A stretch of DNA of 64,000 nucleotides from Thermococcus sp. AM4 (GCF_000151205.2 NC_016051.1:124001-188000), one strand, 5' to 3'. Shown: positions 26,782 through 35,875, numbered from the stretch's first letter. Translations and numbers: made by a program. The notes: generated by a model from the letters alone, not told the origin.

Positions 26782-27490
26782 GGGCTATGACGTACATTAT
26801 AACTCCTATTACCTTTTTTACCTGCGCCGAGCTCATCTTGAAGTGCATCAGGTGGGTTCCCAGCCAGCCACCAGCTATAGCAGGAAGCGAAACCCAGAGT
26901 AGCAACTCCCAGTCAAGGGTCCCGAGCTTCCAGTAGGTCAGAAAACCGCTCAGCGAGGAGAAGAACACTATTAAAGCGGTAGTGCTGGCGACTTTCTTCG
27001 GCTCGTAGCCGAGGAGGATTAGGGCCGGGCTGATTATCCCGCCTCCGCCGACGCCGAGGAGACCGCCGAGGAAGCCCGCGATTCCACCGATGAGCGAGCC
27101 CTCAACGATGTGGTTGCCCTTTCCTTCTCGCTCCTTTGGCCTGAAGAATATCATCATCGTCCCGGAGTAGATGAGAAACGCCACAAAAACCCACAGAACA
27201 TATACTTTGGGGATGAACTTACCGGAATACGCTCCGACAGGGGCCATCAGGGTTGCAACTACCAAAATCGGGAGCCCAAAGCGGTGATCGAGCTTTCCGT
27301 GGCGTATGTTCTTCAGCGTGGCGGAGAACATCGAGAGGGTGTTGATGAAGAGACCCGTTGGCTTGGCCGTCATTAACGGCACACCCAGCCAGCCCATAAC
27401 TGGGACTATGGCTATGGCAGAACCCACGCCGCCTATCGAAAAGACGACGCTCAGGATGAAGGCTATGAGCGCTAACTCCGGGTAGTTCGT
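26750..27490 (-). CDS. TauE/SafE sulfite exporter family protein, apparently starting at ACG
   Basis: A membrane protein of the TauE/SafE family with the signatures GGVGSAIAIVP (near the start), VGAYSGKFIP and GFLGGLLGVGGGGIISPALILLG. The first usual start codon in frame is the GTG at 27427, but that would cut off the first helix, LALIAFILSVVFSIG, which is encoded upstream. The open frame begins after a stop at 27499-27501. The only codon at the right place is an ACG at 27490, six bases after the ribosome site GGGTGA and below a TATA box (cttttaaatg, about 27519-27529). Counting from the ACG the protein has 246 residues. Either ACG is used or ATG has mutated. Confidence 0.75.
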   Translation of the reverse strand, partial: TNYPELALIAFILSVVFSIGGVGSAIAIVPVMGWLGVPLMTAKPTGLFINTLSMFSATLKNIRHGKLDHRFGLPILVVATLMAPVGAYSGKFIPKVYVLWVFVAFLIYSGTMMIFFRPKEREGKGNHIVEGSLIGGIAGFLGGLLGVGGGGIISPALILLGYEPKKVASTTALIVFFSSLSGFLTYWKLGTLDWELLLWVSLPAIAGGWLGTHLMHFKMSSAQVKKVIGVIMYVIALKTLLVALGL

Positions 27491-27521
27491 TTTAGGTCAC
27501 CCGAAGAAAATGAGAAGAGCC

Positions 27522-28016
27522 TCATTTAAAAGGTTTTTCATCTTTGAGTTCGTCGCGGAGGTAGGTCTTCCTGAGCTCCTCGGCCTCAATCTCTATGAGC
27601 CTCAGGAGGGCGTATTCGAGGAGTCTTAACTCCACGAGGAGCTCAACGAGCTTTTTACGCCTTCCCTCCGAGGATTCTCCCTCGAGAAGTTTCCTGACGG
27701 TTTCTTCAAGGGGCATTACTTCCTTCTCAAGGATTATCTTTGGCTGTTCAAGGAACTTCTCGAAGAGGGCAGGAATCGCCGTGAAGTACTTCGTCCGCCC
27801 CTTCTTTTGAACCTCAACGAGGTAGTCCCTCTGAAGCCTGCTCAGGGCCGTTGACACCGCCGACCTGCTGAAACCTGTTTCCTCGACGAGCTCAGATATC
27901 GTCATGGGTTCTCCGCTCAGGAGGAGCAACGCGTATATCCTCCCCTCAACGTGAGAGTACTCCCAGCGTATCATGAGCTTCTCAACGAGATGAACGAACG
28001 CCTCTTTATCCCCCAC
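27522..28016 (-). CDS. HTH transcriptional regulator, GbsR/MarR-like
   Basis: A 164-residue protein. A winged helix-turn-helix (about 20-85) shows MTISELVEETGFSRSAVSTALSRLQRD as the recognition part, and KKGRTKYFTAIP is the wing. The C-terminal 70 residues form charged helices, probably for dimerisation. I prefer the GTG at 28016 (after GGTGGGCTCT); a TTG at 28028 is possible. It is divergent from the radical SAM gene, and a perfect 20-bp palindrome between the two is a likely binding site. Confidence 0.78.
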   Translation of the reverse strand: MGDKEAFVHLVEKLMIRWEYSHVEGRIYALLLLSGEPMTISELVEETGFSRSAVSTALSRLQRDYLVEVQKKGRTKYFTAIPALFEKFLEQPKIILEKEVMPLEETVRKLLEGESSEGRRKKLVELLVELRLLEYALLRLIEIEAEELRKTYLRDELKDEKPFK

Positions 28017-28070
28017 AGAGCCCACCAAGGGGTGGATAGGGCGCGGAATCTTAATAAGTTTGCTATTGTT

Positions 28071-28090
28071 ATGTCAGAAATTTCTGACAT
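28071..28090. promoter_or_regulatory. Perfect 20-bp palindrome between divergent regulator and radical SAM gene
   Basis: The sequence atgtcagaaatttctgacat is its own reverse complement over 20 bases. It lies just upstream of the rightward promoter (ccgaaaactttaaacg, TATA about 28099-28106) and about 13 bp from the likely leftward TATA box (cttattaag, about 28050-28058). It is well placed to be the operator of the adjacent GbsR/MarR-like regulator for both genes. Confidence 0.75.
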
Positions 28091-28142
28091 TTCCGAAAAC
28101 TTTAAACGCATTTTGCCGAACCCATAATCGGGGGTGGTGGAG

Positions 28143-29807
28143 ATGAAGACTCCGAAAGCGATAAAGGAGCCGTTTCCAAACGCTATGAACCCTTCAACCG
28201 ATGTCGGGGAGGTTGAATCCGAAGAAAACGAAGGGAACCAGCTCACCACCGCGCTGAAGGCCTTCAAGCTCATACTCGGAAACCCGATAGCGAGGGCGCT
28301 GATAAGGCCGACCCTGAGGAAGTACGAAATCAACGGACGAGAACTCCCGGCTCTCTACTGGGCCCTCAGCATCTACGCGGGCGAGAGCATAAACGCGCCG
28401 ATGATGGTCCGCTTCCAGGCGGACACGATAAAGCTCCTGCTCAAGCTCGGCATAAAGCTCGCCCACGGCGATGAGGAGGCCGTCAAGGAGGCCCTGCTGA
28501 GGGACCCCCACATAAGGCGCGGAATCTGGGTCGTCCTCGAGGGCATAGCGAAGTACGGCGTCACCGTTCCCCAGCGCCTTGCCGGGCCGTTCCTGATAGT
28601 CTGGAACTTCACCAACATGTGCAACTTCCGCTGTCAGCACTGCTACCAGAGGGCCGACAAACCGCTCGCGAGCGAGCTATCCCTCGAGGAGAAGCTGATG
28701 CTCGTTGACCAGCTCGACAAGGCCGGCGTCGCGGCGGTTGCAATAAGCGGGGGCGAGCCGACGATACACCCGCATTTCCTCAGAATCGTCAAAGAACTGT
28801 CGAGCAGGGGAATTCACACGTCGGTGGCAACCAACGGCTGGACGTTCGCGAAGAAGGAAGAGCTTGAAAAGGCCGTCAAAGCTGGAATAAAGTACGTCGA
28901 GGTCAGCGTTGACTCGGCGAAGCCGGAGAAGCACGACAAGTTCCGCGGGATTCCCGGGGCGTGGGAACACGCGGTAAAGGCCCTGGAGAACGCGGTCGAA
29001 CTCGGGATAAGCCATGGAATGGCCACGATAATGGACAAGGAGACCTACCAGGAGATAGACGACATACTCGACTTGGCTGAGAGCATAGGCGTGAGGCGCG
29101 TCATCTTCTTTAACCTCGTGCCGACGGGAAGGGCCGAGGACATGGTTAAGGTGGACCTCTCACCTGAGGAGCGCGAGGAGTTTATGAAGGAAGTTTACCG
29201 CCAGATGAAGAAGCGGAAGCTCGAGATACTGACGACCGCGCCACAGTACGCGCGCGTCACCCTGCTCATGAGCCAGGGCAAGAGCGTCACGCCGGCGCAC
29301 TTCTACATCGGTGAAAACAACTCCGTGAAGACTCTCGCCGAGTTCATAGGCGGTTGCGGTGCCGGCAGGATTTACGCCGGAATCGAGCCCGACGGAACGG
29401 TAGTTCCCTGCGTCTTCCTCCCGCTCCCCGTCGGAAACGTCAGGCACAGACCGTTCAAGGAGATATGGGAGAACAGCAGGATATTCAACCTCCTCCGCGA
29501 CAGGGATAGCTGGGAGGGCCAGTGCGGGAGGTGTCCCTACAAGTACATCTGCGGGGGCTGTCGCGCAAGAGCGTATCACTACACGCTGGACATTGCGGGC
29601 GATGACCCCGGGTGCGTTATCAACAGACGCCTCTGGGAGGAGATCGTTAAGCACGGAAAGCCGAAGGCCCTCACCGAGGTCAACTGGGTGGACGAAACGG
29701 TTGTTCTCCGCGGGCCGAGCCTCTACGTGCCGAGTTACTATCTTGCCGTTGAACGCGTTGCTGAAAAACTGATTGGAACCCGGGGAAAGCAGGAAGTTCA
29801 CGCCTGA
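28143..29807 (+). CDS. Radical SAM/SPASM domain protein of unknown target
   Basis: A 554-residue protein. The radical SAM domain (about 155-380) has the cluster motif CNFRCQHC, then AISGGEPTIHP and VEVSVDSAKPEKHDKFRG. A C-terminal SPASM region (about 400-500) carries GGCGAGR, then CVFLP, CGRCPYKYICGGCRARA and a last Cys in DDPGC, enough for one or two auxiliary clusters. The first 150 residues are an extra helical part with no motif I know. SPASM enzymes modify peptides or make cofactors; no peptide precursor gene is seen next to it. The ATG at 28143 follows GGGGTGGTGGAG. Confidence 0.82.
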   Translation: MKTPKAIKEPFPNAMNPSTDVGEVESEENEGNQLTTALKAFKLILGNPIARALIRPTLRKYEINGRELPALYWALSIYAGESINAPMMVRFQADTIKLLLKLGIKLAHGDEEAVKEALLRDPHIRRGIWVVLEGIAKYGVTVPQRLAGPFLIVWNFTNMCNFRCQHCYQRADKPLASELSLEEKLMLVDQLDKAGVAAVAISGGEPTIHPHFLRIVKELSSRGIHTSVATNGWTFAKKEELEKAVKAGIKYVEVSVDSAKPEKHDKFRGIPGAWEHAVKALENAVELGISHGMATIMDKETYQEIDDILDLAESIGVRRVIFFNLVPTGRAEDMVKVDLSPEEREEFMKEVYRQMKKRKLEILTTAPQYARVTLLMSQGKSVTPAHFYIGENNSVKTLAEFIGGCGAGRIYAGIEPDGTVVPCVFLPLPVGNVRHRPFKEIWENSRIFNLLRDRDSWEGQCGRCPYKYICGGCRARAYHYTLDIAGDDPGCVINRRLWEEIVKHGKPKALTEVNWVDETVVLRGPSLYVPSYYLAVERVAEKLIGTRGKQEVHA

Positions 29808-30961
29808 TTCCGTTTCCTGAAGTATTTTCTTCCCTTCACCTCGACCATCCTGTAAACCTCTCCCTCGCCAACCTCAAAGGGCGGTCTGTTGAGTTCATAC
29901 GTCTCGTAGCTCTCCATGTCCATCAGCTGAACCTCACCGGGAGTAACGCTCGTAACCATCGCCTCGCTCTCCTCGTGCTCGACGGTGTCAACTTTCTCCC
30001 TCTTCGCGGTCTTCCAGTCAAGGTGCTCGCTCTCCCAGTTCTCGAGGTTTTTGAGCGTTAAGCCCTTGCCGTCAACGCGCTCGACCTCGTAGACGTTGCC
30101 CCTCCTGTCGGTCACTATATCGCCCTTCCTGAACTTCGGAATCCTCACGCTCACGCTCGTCCTGTAAACTTCCCTGCTCGTCTGTCTGTCGAGGCCCACC
30201 AGTTCATAGGCCTCGCTTATCGTTCCCCCGAACCTCTCGCGGATTGCCTGCGCTATCTTCCTCGCCGAACTGGTGGAGCCCATGTAGAAGTCGAGGCCTT
30301 CCTCCTTCTCTATGGTGTCCTGGATGAAGCCCATCCTGTCCTTCCGCATTATCTCGTCCACCTTCTCCTCGACGAGCTTTCCAATGGCCTTCCGTTCCTC
30401 CTCGCTCAGGGGCCTCCCCTCGGCGCGGACCTGAAGGATGGCCTCGAAGTAACCACCGAGGAACTTCTGACAGCGGGGACAGACTGTCTGGCGGACGTAG
30501 ACGGTAACGCGCTTCCGCTCATCGTGGAGCTCCCTCTGTAGCTCGTGGGTCCGGGCCTTAACGCGAACCTCGTAGACGATTATCGCCGGAAAGTGCTCGA
30601 TGTGGAAGTCCAGGGGCTCGAAGGAAACCACCGCCCTGCCGACGGGCAAATCCTCTATCTCCTCCAGCTCCTCGGGCAAAACGACCTCGTACTCCCTGAT
30701 TTTCTCGCTGAAGGAATCCTCAAGCTCCTCGAGAAGGGCATTTTCGGCGACCTCGAAGATGAGCTCCTCAAGCTCGTAGCTCTTTGGGTCAACCCACACT
30801 CCCCTCTTCTTGTAGCTCCCGCAGTTCTGGCAGAGCTCGGTGTTCACCTCTTCCCCTGTGAGCAGGACCGGGTTCTCCTTGCGGTAGCAGACCTGACAGA
30901 GGCCCTCGATGAGCGGACCGCCTTCCTCCTCGCTTATCCCACAGCGGTAGCAGAACCTCAT
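29798..30961 (-). CDS. NMD3-related ribosome biogenesis protein
   Basis: A 387-residue protein with treble-clef zinc-binding pairs CYRCG (about 4-8), CQVC (about 22-25), CQNC (about 45-48) and CPRC (about 166-169), like the N-terminal part of eukaryotic NMD3. The rest includes an eIF5A/OB-like part near FRKGDIVTDRRGNVYEVE. In eukaryotes NMD3 is the export adaptor of the 60S subunit; the archaeal protein is presumed to bind the large subunit. The ATG at 30961 follows GGGTGAGAGAG. It overlaps the radical SAM gene tail to tail by 10 nt. Confidence 0.82.
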   Translation of the reverse strand: MRFCYRCGISEEEGGPLIEGLCQVCYRKENPVLLTGEEVNTELCQNCGSYKKRGVWVDPKSYELEELIFEVAENALLEELEDSFSEKIREYEVVLPEELEEIEDLPVGRAVVSFEPLDFHIEHFPAIIVYEVRVKARTHELQRELHDERKRVTVYVRQTVCPRCQKFLGGYFEAILQVRAEGRPLSEEERKAIGKLVEEKVDEIMRKDRMGFIQDTIEKEEGLDFYMGSTSSARKIAQAIRERFGGTISEAYELVGLDRQTSREVYRTSVSVRIPKFRKGDIVTDRRGNVYEVERVDGKGLTLKNLENWESEHLDWKTAKREKVDTVEHEESEAMVTSVTPGEVQLMDMESYETYELNRPPFEVGEGEVYRMVEVKGRKYFRKRNQA

Positions 30962-31003
30962 CTCTCTCACCCGTTTCGAGTTGGGCTGAGGGTTTAAAAA
31001 GTC

Positions 31004-31303
31004 TCAGAAGAGGAGCTTCGCCATCTGCGCGTGGGGAACGCCTTCAATCCTGAGAACCCTCTCCGGGTCGACGTAGCCGAGCTCGATTGCCTTGGCGACA
31101 CAGCGCTCCCCGGTTAAGTTAGCTATGGTTGCCTCTTCAAGGAGTTCCTCAAGTTTCTCCTCCTCAACGAGTTCGCCCTTGTAAAAGCGCTCCTTGACCT
31201 CGAGCTTGAGCTCACCCTCGCGGAAGGTCTTCCCGATTAGCTCCTCGTCGCAGGCCGCGAGGAGAACCTCCCCCTGGACGCGGTAGATTTTAACGTATAT
31301 CAT
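31004..31303 (-). CDS. DUF424 family protein
   Basis: A 99-residue protein starting MIYVKIYRVQGEVLLAACDEELIGK and ending RIEGVPHAQMAKLLF, with the conserved NLTGERCVAKAIELGYV. This is the archaeal DUF424 family of about 95-100 residues; its function is unknown, although it is widely kept and often close to translation genes. The ATG at 31303 is supported by a leftward TATA box (gtttataagac, about 31331-31342), which puts the transcript start close before it. Confidence 0.85.
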   Translation of the reverse strand: MIYVKIYRVQGEVLLAACDEELIGKTFREGELKLEVKERFYKGELVEEEKLEELLEEATIANLTGERCVAKAIELGYVDPERVLRIEGVPHAQMAKLLF

Positions 31304-31375
31304 CCCCATCCCCCGCTGTAGTGTGCGGTGCGTCTTATAAACCTGAGCCAACCAAAAAACTTAAAGGCACTTTTT

Positions 31376-31390
31376 CTAACATTAAGTTAG
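31376..31390. promoter_or_regulatory. Palindrome at the transcript start of the Phr-like gene
   Basis: ctaac-attaa-gttag has perfect 5-bp inverted arms. It lies just downstream of the TATA-like box (aacttaaagg, 31359-31368), so it should cover the transcription start of the regulator gene. Phr of Pyrococcus represses its own gene by binding in this region; self-control through this site is inference. Confidence 0.5.
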
Positions 31391-31412
31391 TAAGTGGGTT
31401 GGGGGTGAGATG

Positions 31413-32003
31413 ATGGAATCAGAGATGGGAAAGCTCCTCGATATCCTCGGAAACGAGACGAGAAGGAGGATACTCATCCTTCTCACCAAGAGGCCCTATT
31501 TCGTCAGCGAGCTGAGTCAGGAACTTGGTGTCGGCCAGAAGGCGGTGCTGGAGCATCTGCGGATACTTAAGAGCGCCGGCCTCATAGAGGAGAGAACCGA
31601 GAAAATCCCCCGGGGGAGGCCCAGGAAGTACTACACCATAAGGCGCGGCTTCCGGCTTGAGGTGATGCTCACCCCGTACATCTTCGGAACCGAGCTGTAC
31701 GAGCCCAAGGAAGTCAGGAAGACAAGCGTTTATTCAGAGGCCCAGAGGCTGATAAAGTCAACGGAACCAACGGAAGAGAAGGTGAAAGAGCTGGTTGAGT
31801 TCCTCGACAGCCTTGAGGCGAGGCTCAACGAGATGCTTGAAGTCAAGAGGGAGCTCGAAGAGGTCAGGCTCATGGTCGAGACCTACATCGAGAACCTCCT
31901 CAGAAGGGTTGCTCAGGAAGACGAGCGGCTCTTCGAGGAGATAATGCACGAGCTTGGTCCAAAGCTTCCGAAGAGAATCGCGGCGAACCTCAACGATTTT
32001 TAG
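31413..32003 (+). CDS. phr: Heat shock regulator Phr (ArsR-type winged helix)
   Basis: A 196-residue regulator. The winged HTH (about 8-75) reads LDILGNETRRRILILLTKRP, then FVSELSQELGVGQKAVLEHL and the wing KIPRGRPRKYYTI. This is very close to what I recall of Pyrococcus furiosus Phr, which represses hsp20, an AAA ATPase and its own gene at normal temperature. The C-terminal half is a long coiled coil (about 115-185) for dimer contacts. I prefer the second ATG (31413), four bases after GGTGA. The name rests on remembered similarity. Confidence 0.85.
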   Translation: MESEMGKLLDILGNETRRRILILLTKRPYFVSELSQELGVGQKAVLEHLRILKSAGLIEERTEKIPRGRPRKYYTIRRGFRLEVMLTPYIFGTELYEPKEVRKTSVYSEAQRLIKSTEPTEEKVKELVEFLDSLEARLNEMLEVKRELEEVRLMVETYIENLLRRVAQEDERLFEEIMHELGPKLPKRIAANLNDF

Positions 32004-32046
32004 GAAGCGGAAAAAGCTGAAAAGCAAAGAAACCACATGATCCAGA

Positions 32047-32250
32047 TCAGAGGATCTTGCCCTCTTCCTTCATCCTGACGAGCCTGGTTATGTAGCCCGC
32101 TATTCTGTTCCTTATGGTCTTGCTGGTGACGTTGGTGAGCTCCTGGACCATCCTCTTGTTGTGCTCGAAGTCCCTGGTGAACTTGTCCGGATACCTGTCA
32201 AAGAGCTCGCGAGCGGTTCTCTTGATGAAAGCCTGCTTTATGTTCCCCAT
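32047..32250 (-). CDS. rps17e: 30S ribosomal protein S17e
   Basis: A 67-residue protein starting [21 protein letters not shown] and containing [14 protein letters not shown] and [15 protein letters not shown], the S17e family pattern. The ATG at 32250 follows GAGGTGATGAGA. A leftward TATA box (cttttaaaaag, about 32298-32309) gives a leader of about 30 nt, so the longer open frame upstream (to 32400) is not translated. The 200 bp between this gene and tRNA-Ser otherwise hold nothing I can name apart from the two promoters. Confidence 0.95.
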   Translation of the reverse strand: MGNIKQAFIKRTARELFDRYPDKFTRDFEHNKRMVQELTNVTSKTIRNRIAGYITRLVRMKEEGKIL

Positions 32251-32453
32251 TCTCATCACCTCGATTAGCCTAAGCCGTAACCCAATCCGGAGAATCTTTT
32301 TAAAAGTTTTCCCCGCGGAAAGAAAAGGCGCCGTTTTCTCAGCCTCTCTCAAATCCATCAATTCCTTTTGGGTTCTCGTTTCAGCCTCTAAACTCACCAT
32401 GTTCCGGGCCTAAAAATTTATAAACTCCCTCCCTTTTCTCGTCATTGGTGAGC

Positions 32454-32540
32454 GCCGGGGTAGCCTAGCCTGGGAAGGCGCGGGACTCGAGATCCCGTGG
32501 GCGTCCGCCCACCAGGGTTCAAATCCCTGCCCCGGCGCCA
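32454..32540 (+). tRNA. tRNA-Ser (anticodon CGA), CCA encoded
   Basis: The acceptor arms gccgggg (32454-32460) and ccccggc (32530-32536) pair perfectly, followed by discriminator G and an encoded CCA. The anticodon arm cggga-ctcgaga-tcccg carries CGA. A long variable arm (gtgggcgtccgcccac, 32497-32512) marks a class II tRNA, here serine; the T arm is cagggttcaaatccctg. No intron. A TATA box (aatttataaac, about 32415-32425) lies about 30 bp upstream. Degraded copies of parts of this tRNA follow at once downstream. Confidence 0.95.
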
Positions 32541-32599
32541 AACAAACTGCCGAGCCCGTGGGGGTTCCTTCCCACACTTCTCTTACATCCCCAATAGAA

Positions 32600-32622
32600 G
32601 CACGGGACTCGAGATACCGTGA
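32600..32622 (+). repeat. Partial duplicate of the tRNA-Ser anticodon arm
   Basis: Twenty of 23 bases match the tRNA at 32478-32500, with an unbroken identical core of 13 bases (cgggactcgagat at 32603-32615). Just before it, cccgtggg...ttcc..cccac (about 32555-32575) looks like a decayed copy of the tRNA variable arm. Anticodon-region duplicates beside a tRNA gene are what tyrosine-integrase insertion into tRNA genes leaves, but no integrase gene is present here. Confidence 0.6.
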
Positions 32623-32653
32623 CTATTTTCAAGCAAACAAAAGAGAAGGGAGT

Positions 32654-33544
<891 letters not shown>

Positions 33545-33637
33545 TCAGCACCGCCACTCTTAGGAGGACCTAACCCTTAAACCTTTTGATCTCGAAAACC
33601 TTTTATTCCGGCCCTTCCTCTATATCCCGGTGGGCGG

Positions 33638-35107
33638 ATGTTTGAATTCAAGAGGTACGTTAATCTCGGCGAGGATCTCTTCGTCGTCAGGAATCTAATC
33701 GGGGCCATCCTTGAGGGCGTTGGAATAGCATATTTGATCCCCGTCCTGCTGATCTGGTTCTATCCGTCCGAGGTCAGGTACGTTTACTACTTCGCCATAC
33801 CCGGCTTCATGAGCATTCTCCTCGGGGCATGGCTTTCGAGGCATCAGGAGAGCATCGAGGACGTTAACCTGAGGCAGGCCATGATATCGGCAGCCTTCAT
33901 CTGGCTCTTTGCTTCCCTCGTCAGCGTCGTGCCCTTCATGAAGATAGCCGGAATGAGCTTCATAGACTCGTACTTCGAGAGCATGAGCGCATGGACCGGA
34001 ACGGGTTTGACCATGATGAGCCACCTTGAGAGCTATCCCAGGGTTCTCCTCTTCTGGCGCGCGTGGATGCAGTGGCTTGGTGGCATAGGCATTGTCCTCG
34101 TCGCCCTGACGGTTCTGATCCGCCCGGGGGTTGCGGCGGCAAGGCTCTACAAGGCGGAAGCGAGGAGCGAGAGAATCCTCCCGAACCTCGCGAACACGGC
34201 GAAGGTTATCTTCCAGATATACTTCGTCCTGACCCTCGTCGGTGCTTACCTCTACTACATCAACGGCATGAACCTCTTCGACGCGATAACGCACTCGATG
34301 ACCGGCCTCGGCACCGGTGGAATGAGCAGCCACGACGCCAGCATCGGCTACTTCCACAGCATGAGCATAGAGGCCATCACGATCTTCCTCATGATCCTCG
34401 GTGCCGTTAACTTCACCGTCCACTACAAGGTCTTCAAGGAGAAGAGGCTCGGGCCCTTCTTCGACGATATCCAGGTTCGCTACATGTTCATTTTCCTGAT
34501 CCCGGCGGTGTCGCTCATAGCCTACGGCCTGATACAGTACGGCGACAGCATTGCAGAATCCCTCAGGCAGGCGATCTTCCATGCAGTTTCGGCGATAACA
34601 TGCACCGGTTTTGGCATAGCGGATCTCTCTAAGTACCCCGAGCTGTCCAAGTTCATCATCGCCCTCCTTATGGTCATCGGCGGTGGGGCCGGAAGTACGG
34701 CGGGTGGAATCAAGCTCATCCGCTTCACCCTAATGTACGAGAGTCTGAAGTGGACTGTTCAGCAGTCCCTCCTTCCCAAGGGTGCAGTTATCAAGAGAAA
34801 GGTCGGAAACTACGTCTTTACCGTGGAGGACCTCCAGGAGGTTACCAGCTTCACGATGACCTACCTCGCCTTCCTGCTCATGGGCACGCTTTACGTCATG
34901 ATTCGGGTGAAGGCCTCGCTCGTGGACGCGTTCTTTGAGGTTGCCTCCGCCCAGGGAAACGTTGGCCTGAGCGTTGGCATAACCTCGCCCCTCCTTCCTC
35001 CGGACGTTAAAACCGTCCTCATATTCCTAATGTGGGTCGGAAGGCTTGAGATATTCTCAATCCTCGTGTTCCTCGTCAGCGTTGCTGCCATCTTCAGGAG
35101 GAGGTGA
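33638..35107 (+). CDS. trkH: TrkH/KtrB-type potassium transporter
   Basis: A 489-residue membrane protein with four pore loops. The selectivity-filter glycines are visible in AWTGTGLT (about 115-122), GLGTGGMSS, ITCTGFGI and GNVGLSVG. It takes up K+ with a cytoplasmic TrkA-type partner, none of which is encoded in this window. A TATA-like box (ccttttattcc, about 33599-33609) precedes it, and GGTGGGCGG is the ribosome site. Its last 51 bases overlap the convergent TPR-like gene. Confidence 0.92.
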   Translation: MFEFKRYVNLGEDLFVVRNLIGAILEGVGIAYLIPVLLIWFYPSEVRYVYYFAIPGFMSILLGAWLSRHQESIEDVNLRQAMISAAFIWLFASLVSVVPFMKIAGMSFIDSYFESMSAWTGTGLTMMSHLESYPRVLLFWRAWMQWLGGIGIVLVALTVLIRPGVAAARLYKAEARSERILPNLANTAKVIFQIYFVLTLVGAYLYYINGMNLFDAITHSMTGLGTGGMSSHDASIGYFHSMSIEAITIFLMILGAVNFTVHYKVFKEKRLGPFFDDIQVRYMFIFLIPAVSLIAYGLIQYGDSIAESLRQAIFHAVSAITCTGFGIADLSKYPELSKFIIALLMVIGGGAGSTAGGIKLIRFTLMYESLKWTVQQSLLPKGAVIKRKVGNYVFTVEDLQEVTSFTMTYLAFLLMGTLYVMIRVKASLVDAFFEVASAQGNVGLSVGITSPLLPPDVKTVLIFLMWVGRLEIFSILVFLVSVAAIFRRR

Positions 35108-35875
35108 CGATCTTAGGATATCCACGAGGCTTATCCCTTTTCCCGTTAGCTCGGCCTTGAGATCGTTCAGCTTTATCAGAAGCTCCAACCTCGCGTGTCT
35201 GTTCTCTATCCTCTCCGCGTTCTCTATCGCCCCCTCAAGGAACGCGAGGGCTTTGAGCCTGTTCTTCGGAGCCTCGTGGAGGGCCAGCCGGTACAGGGCA
35301 ACCGCCTTGTGGAACGGGTCTTCGATCGCGTTGAGGGCTTTTCTGGCCTTCTCGTAGTCGCCGGAGAGGTAGAAGAACTCAACGAGCTGGCTGAGGAGGA
35401 AGTCTATCCTCTTCCTGTCCCTGACGAGGGAGAAGGCGTAGGCCCCTTTCTCCAGGAGGCCGTTTCTTATTAGCTCTCTGAGTATCTCAACGAGCACGTC
35501 TTCCCCCGATGCGTAGGCGAGGTTTATCGCGGTTTTCAGTGCCAGATCCCCGTTGAAGTCGTCTCCTGCCCGGTAGAAGGCCATTGCTATGTCCGCCATG
35601 AGGATCGCTCTGTACCTCCAGCTTGAGAGCCCGTTGACTATCGGTATCAGTGCCTTCAGGTATCCAACGACTTCTCCTTGCTCGAGTTCGAGCTTTGGAA
35701 GGCTCCTTATGATCATCTCGGCACCAACGTAGACGTTCTCGTCCTTACGGACCTTTTCGAGCTCCTTTATGGCCTGCTCCACCTCACCGGCATCCAGCAT
35801 GTCCTCTATCCTTTCGAGTCTGTCCAGATCGGAGCCTTCGTTCGAGAGGCCGAGGAGCTTTTCAAGGGGCTTCAT
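35057..35875 (-). CDS. Alpha-helical TPR-like protein of unknown function
   Basis: A 272-residue soluble protein made mostly of paired helices, such as AIKELEKVRKDENVYVGAEM, then FFYLSGDYEKARKALNAIED and HKAVALYRLALHE, with the small-large residue spacing of TPR repeats. The C-terminal end is a charged tail, DGSNADEEHED. No catalytic motif is seen. Such proteins usually hold other proteins together. It begins inside the end of the CYTH gene (14-nt overlap) and so is in one operon with it and the archaemetzincin. Confidence 0.65.
   Translation of the reverse strand: MKPLEKLLGLSNEGSDLDRLERIEDMLDAGEVEQAIKELEKVRKDENVYVGAEMIIRSLPKLELEQGEVVGYLKALIPIVNGLSSWRYRAILMADIAMAFYRAGDDFNGDLALKTAINLAYASGEDVLVEILRELIRNGLLEKGAYAFSLVRDRKRIDFLLSQLVEFFYLSGDYEKARKALNAIEDPFHKAVALYRLALHEAPKNRLKALAFLEGAIENAERIENRHARLELLIKLNDLKAELTGKGISLVDILRSSPPPEDGSNADEEHED

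Noticed and set aside
27427-27427. GTG 27427 as start of the TauE gene
   Set aside because: It has no ribosome site and would remove the first conserved membrane helix that is clearly encoded upstream.
32251-32400. An N-terminal extension of S17e up to an ATG at 32400
   Set aside because: The ribosome site at the 32250 ATG and the TATA box inside the extension (32298-32309) show that the message starts downstream of it; S17e proteins have the short length.
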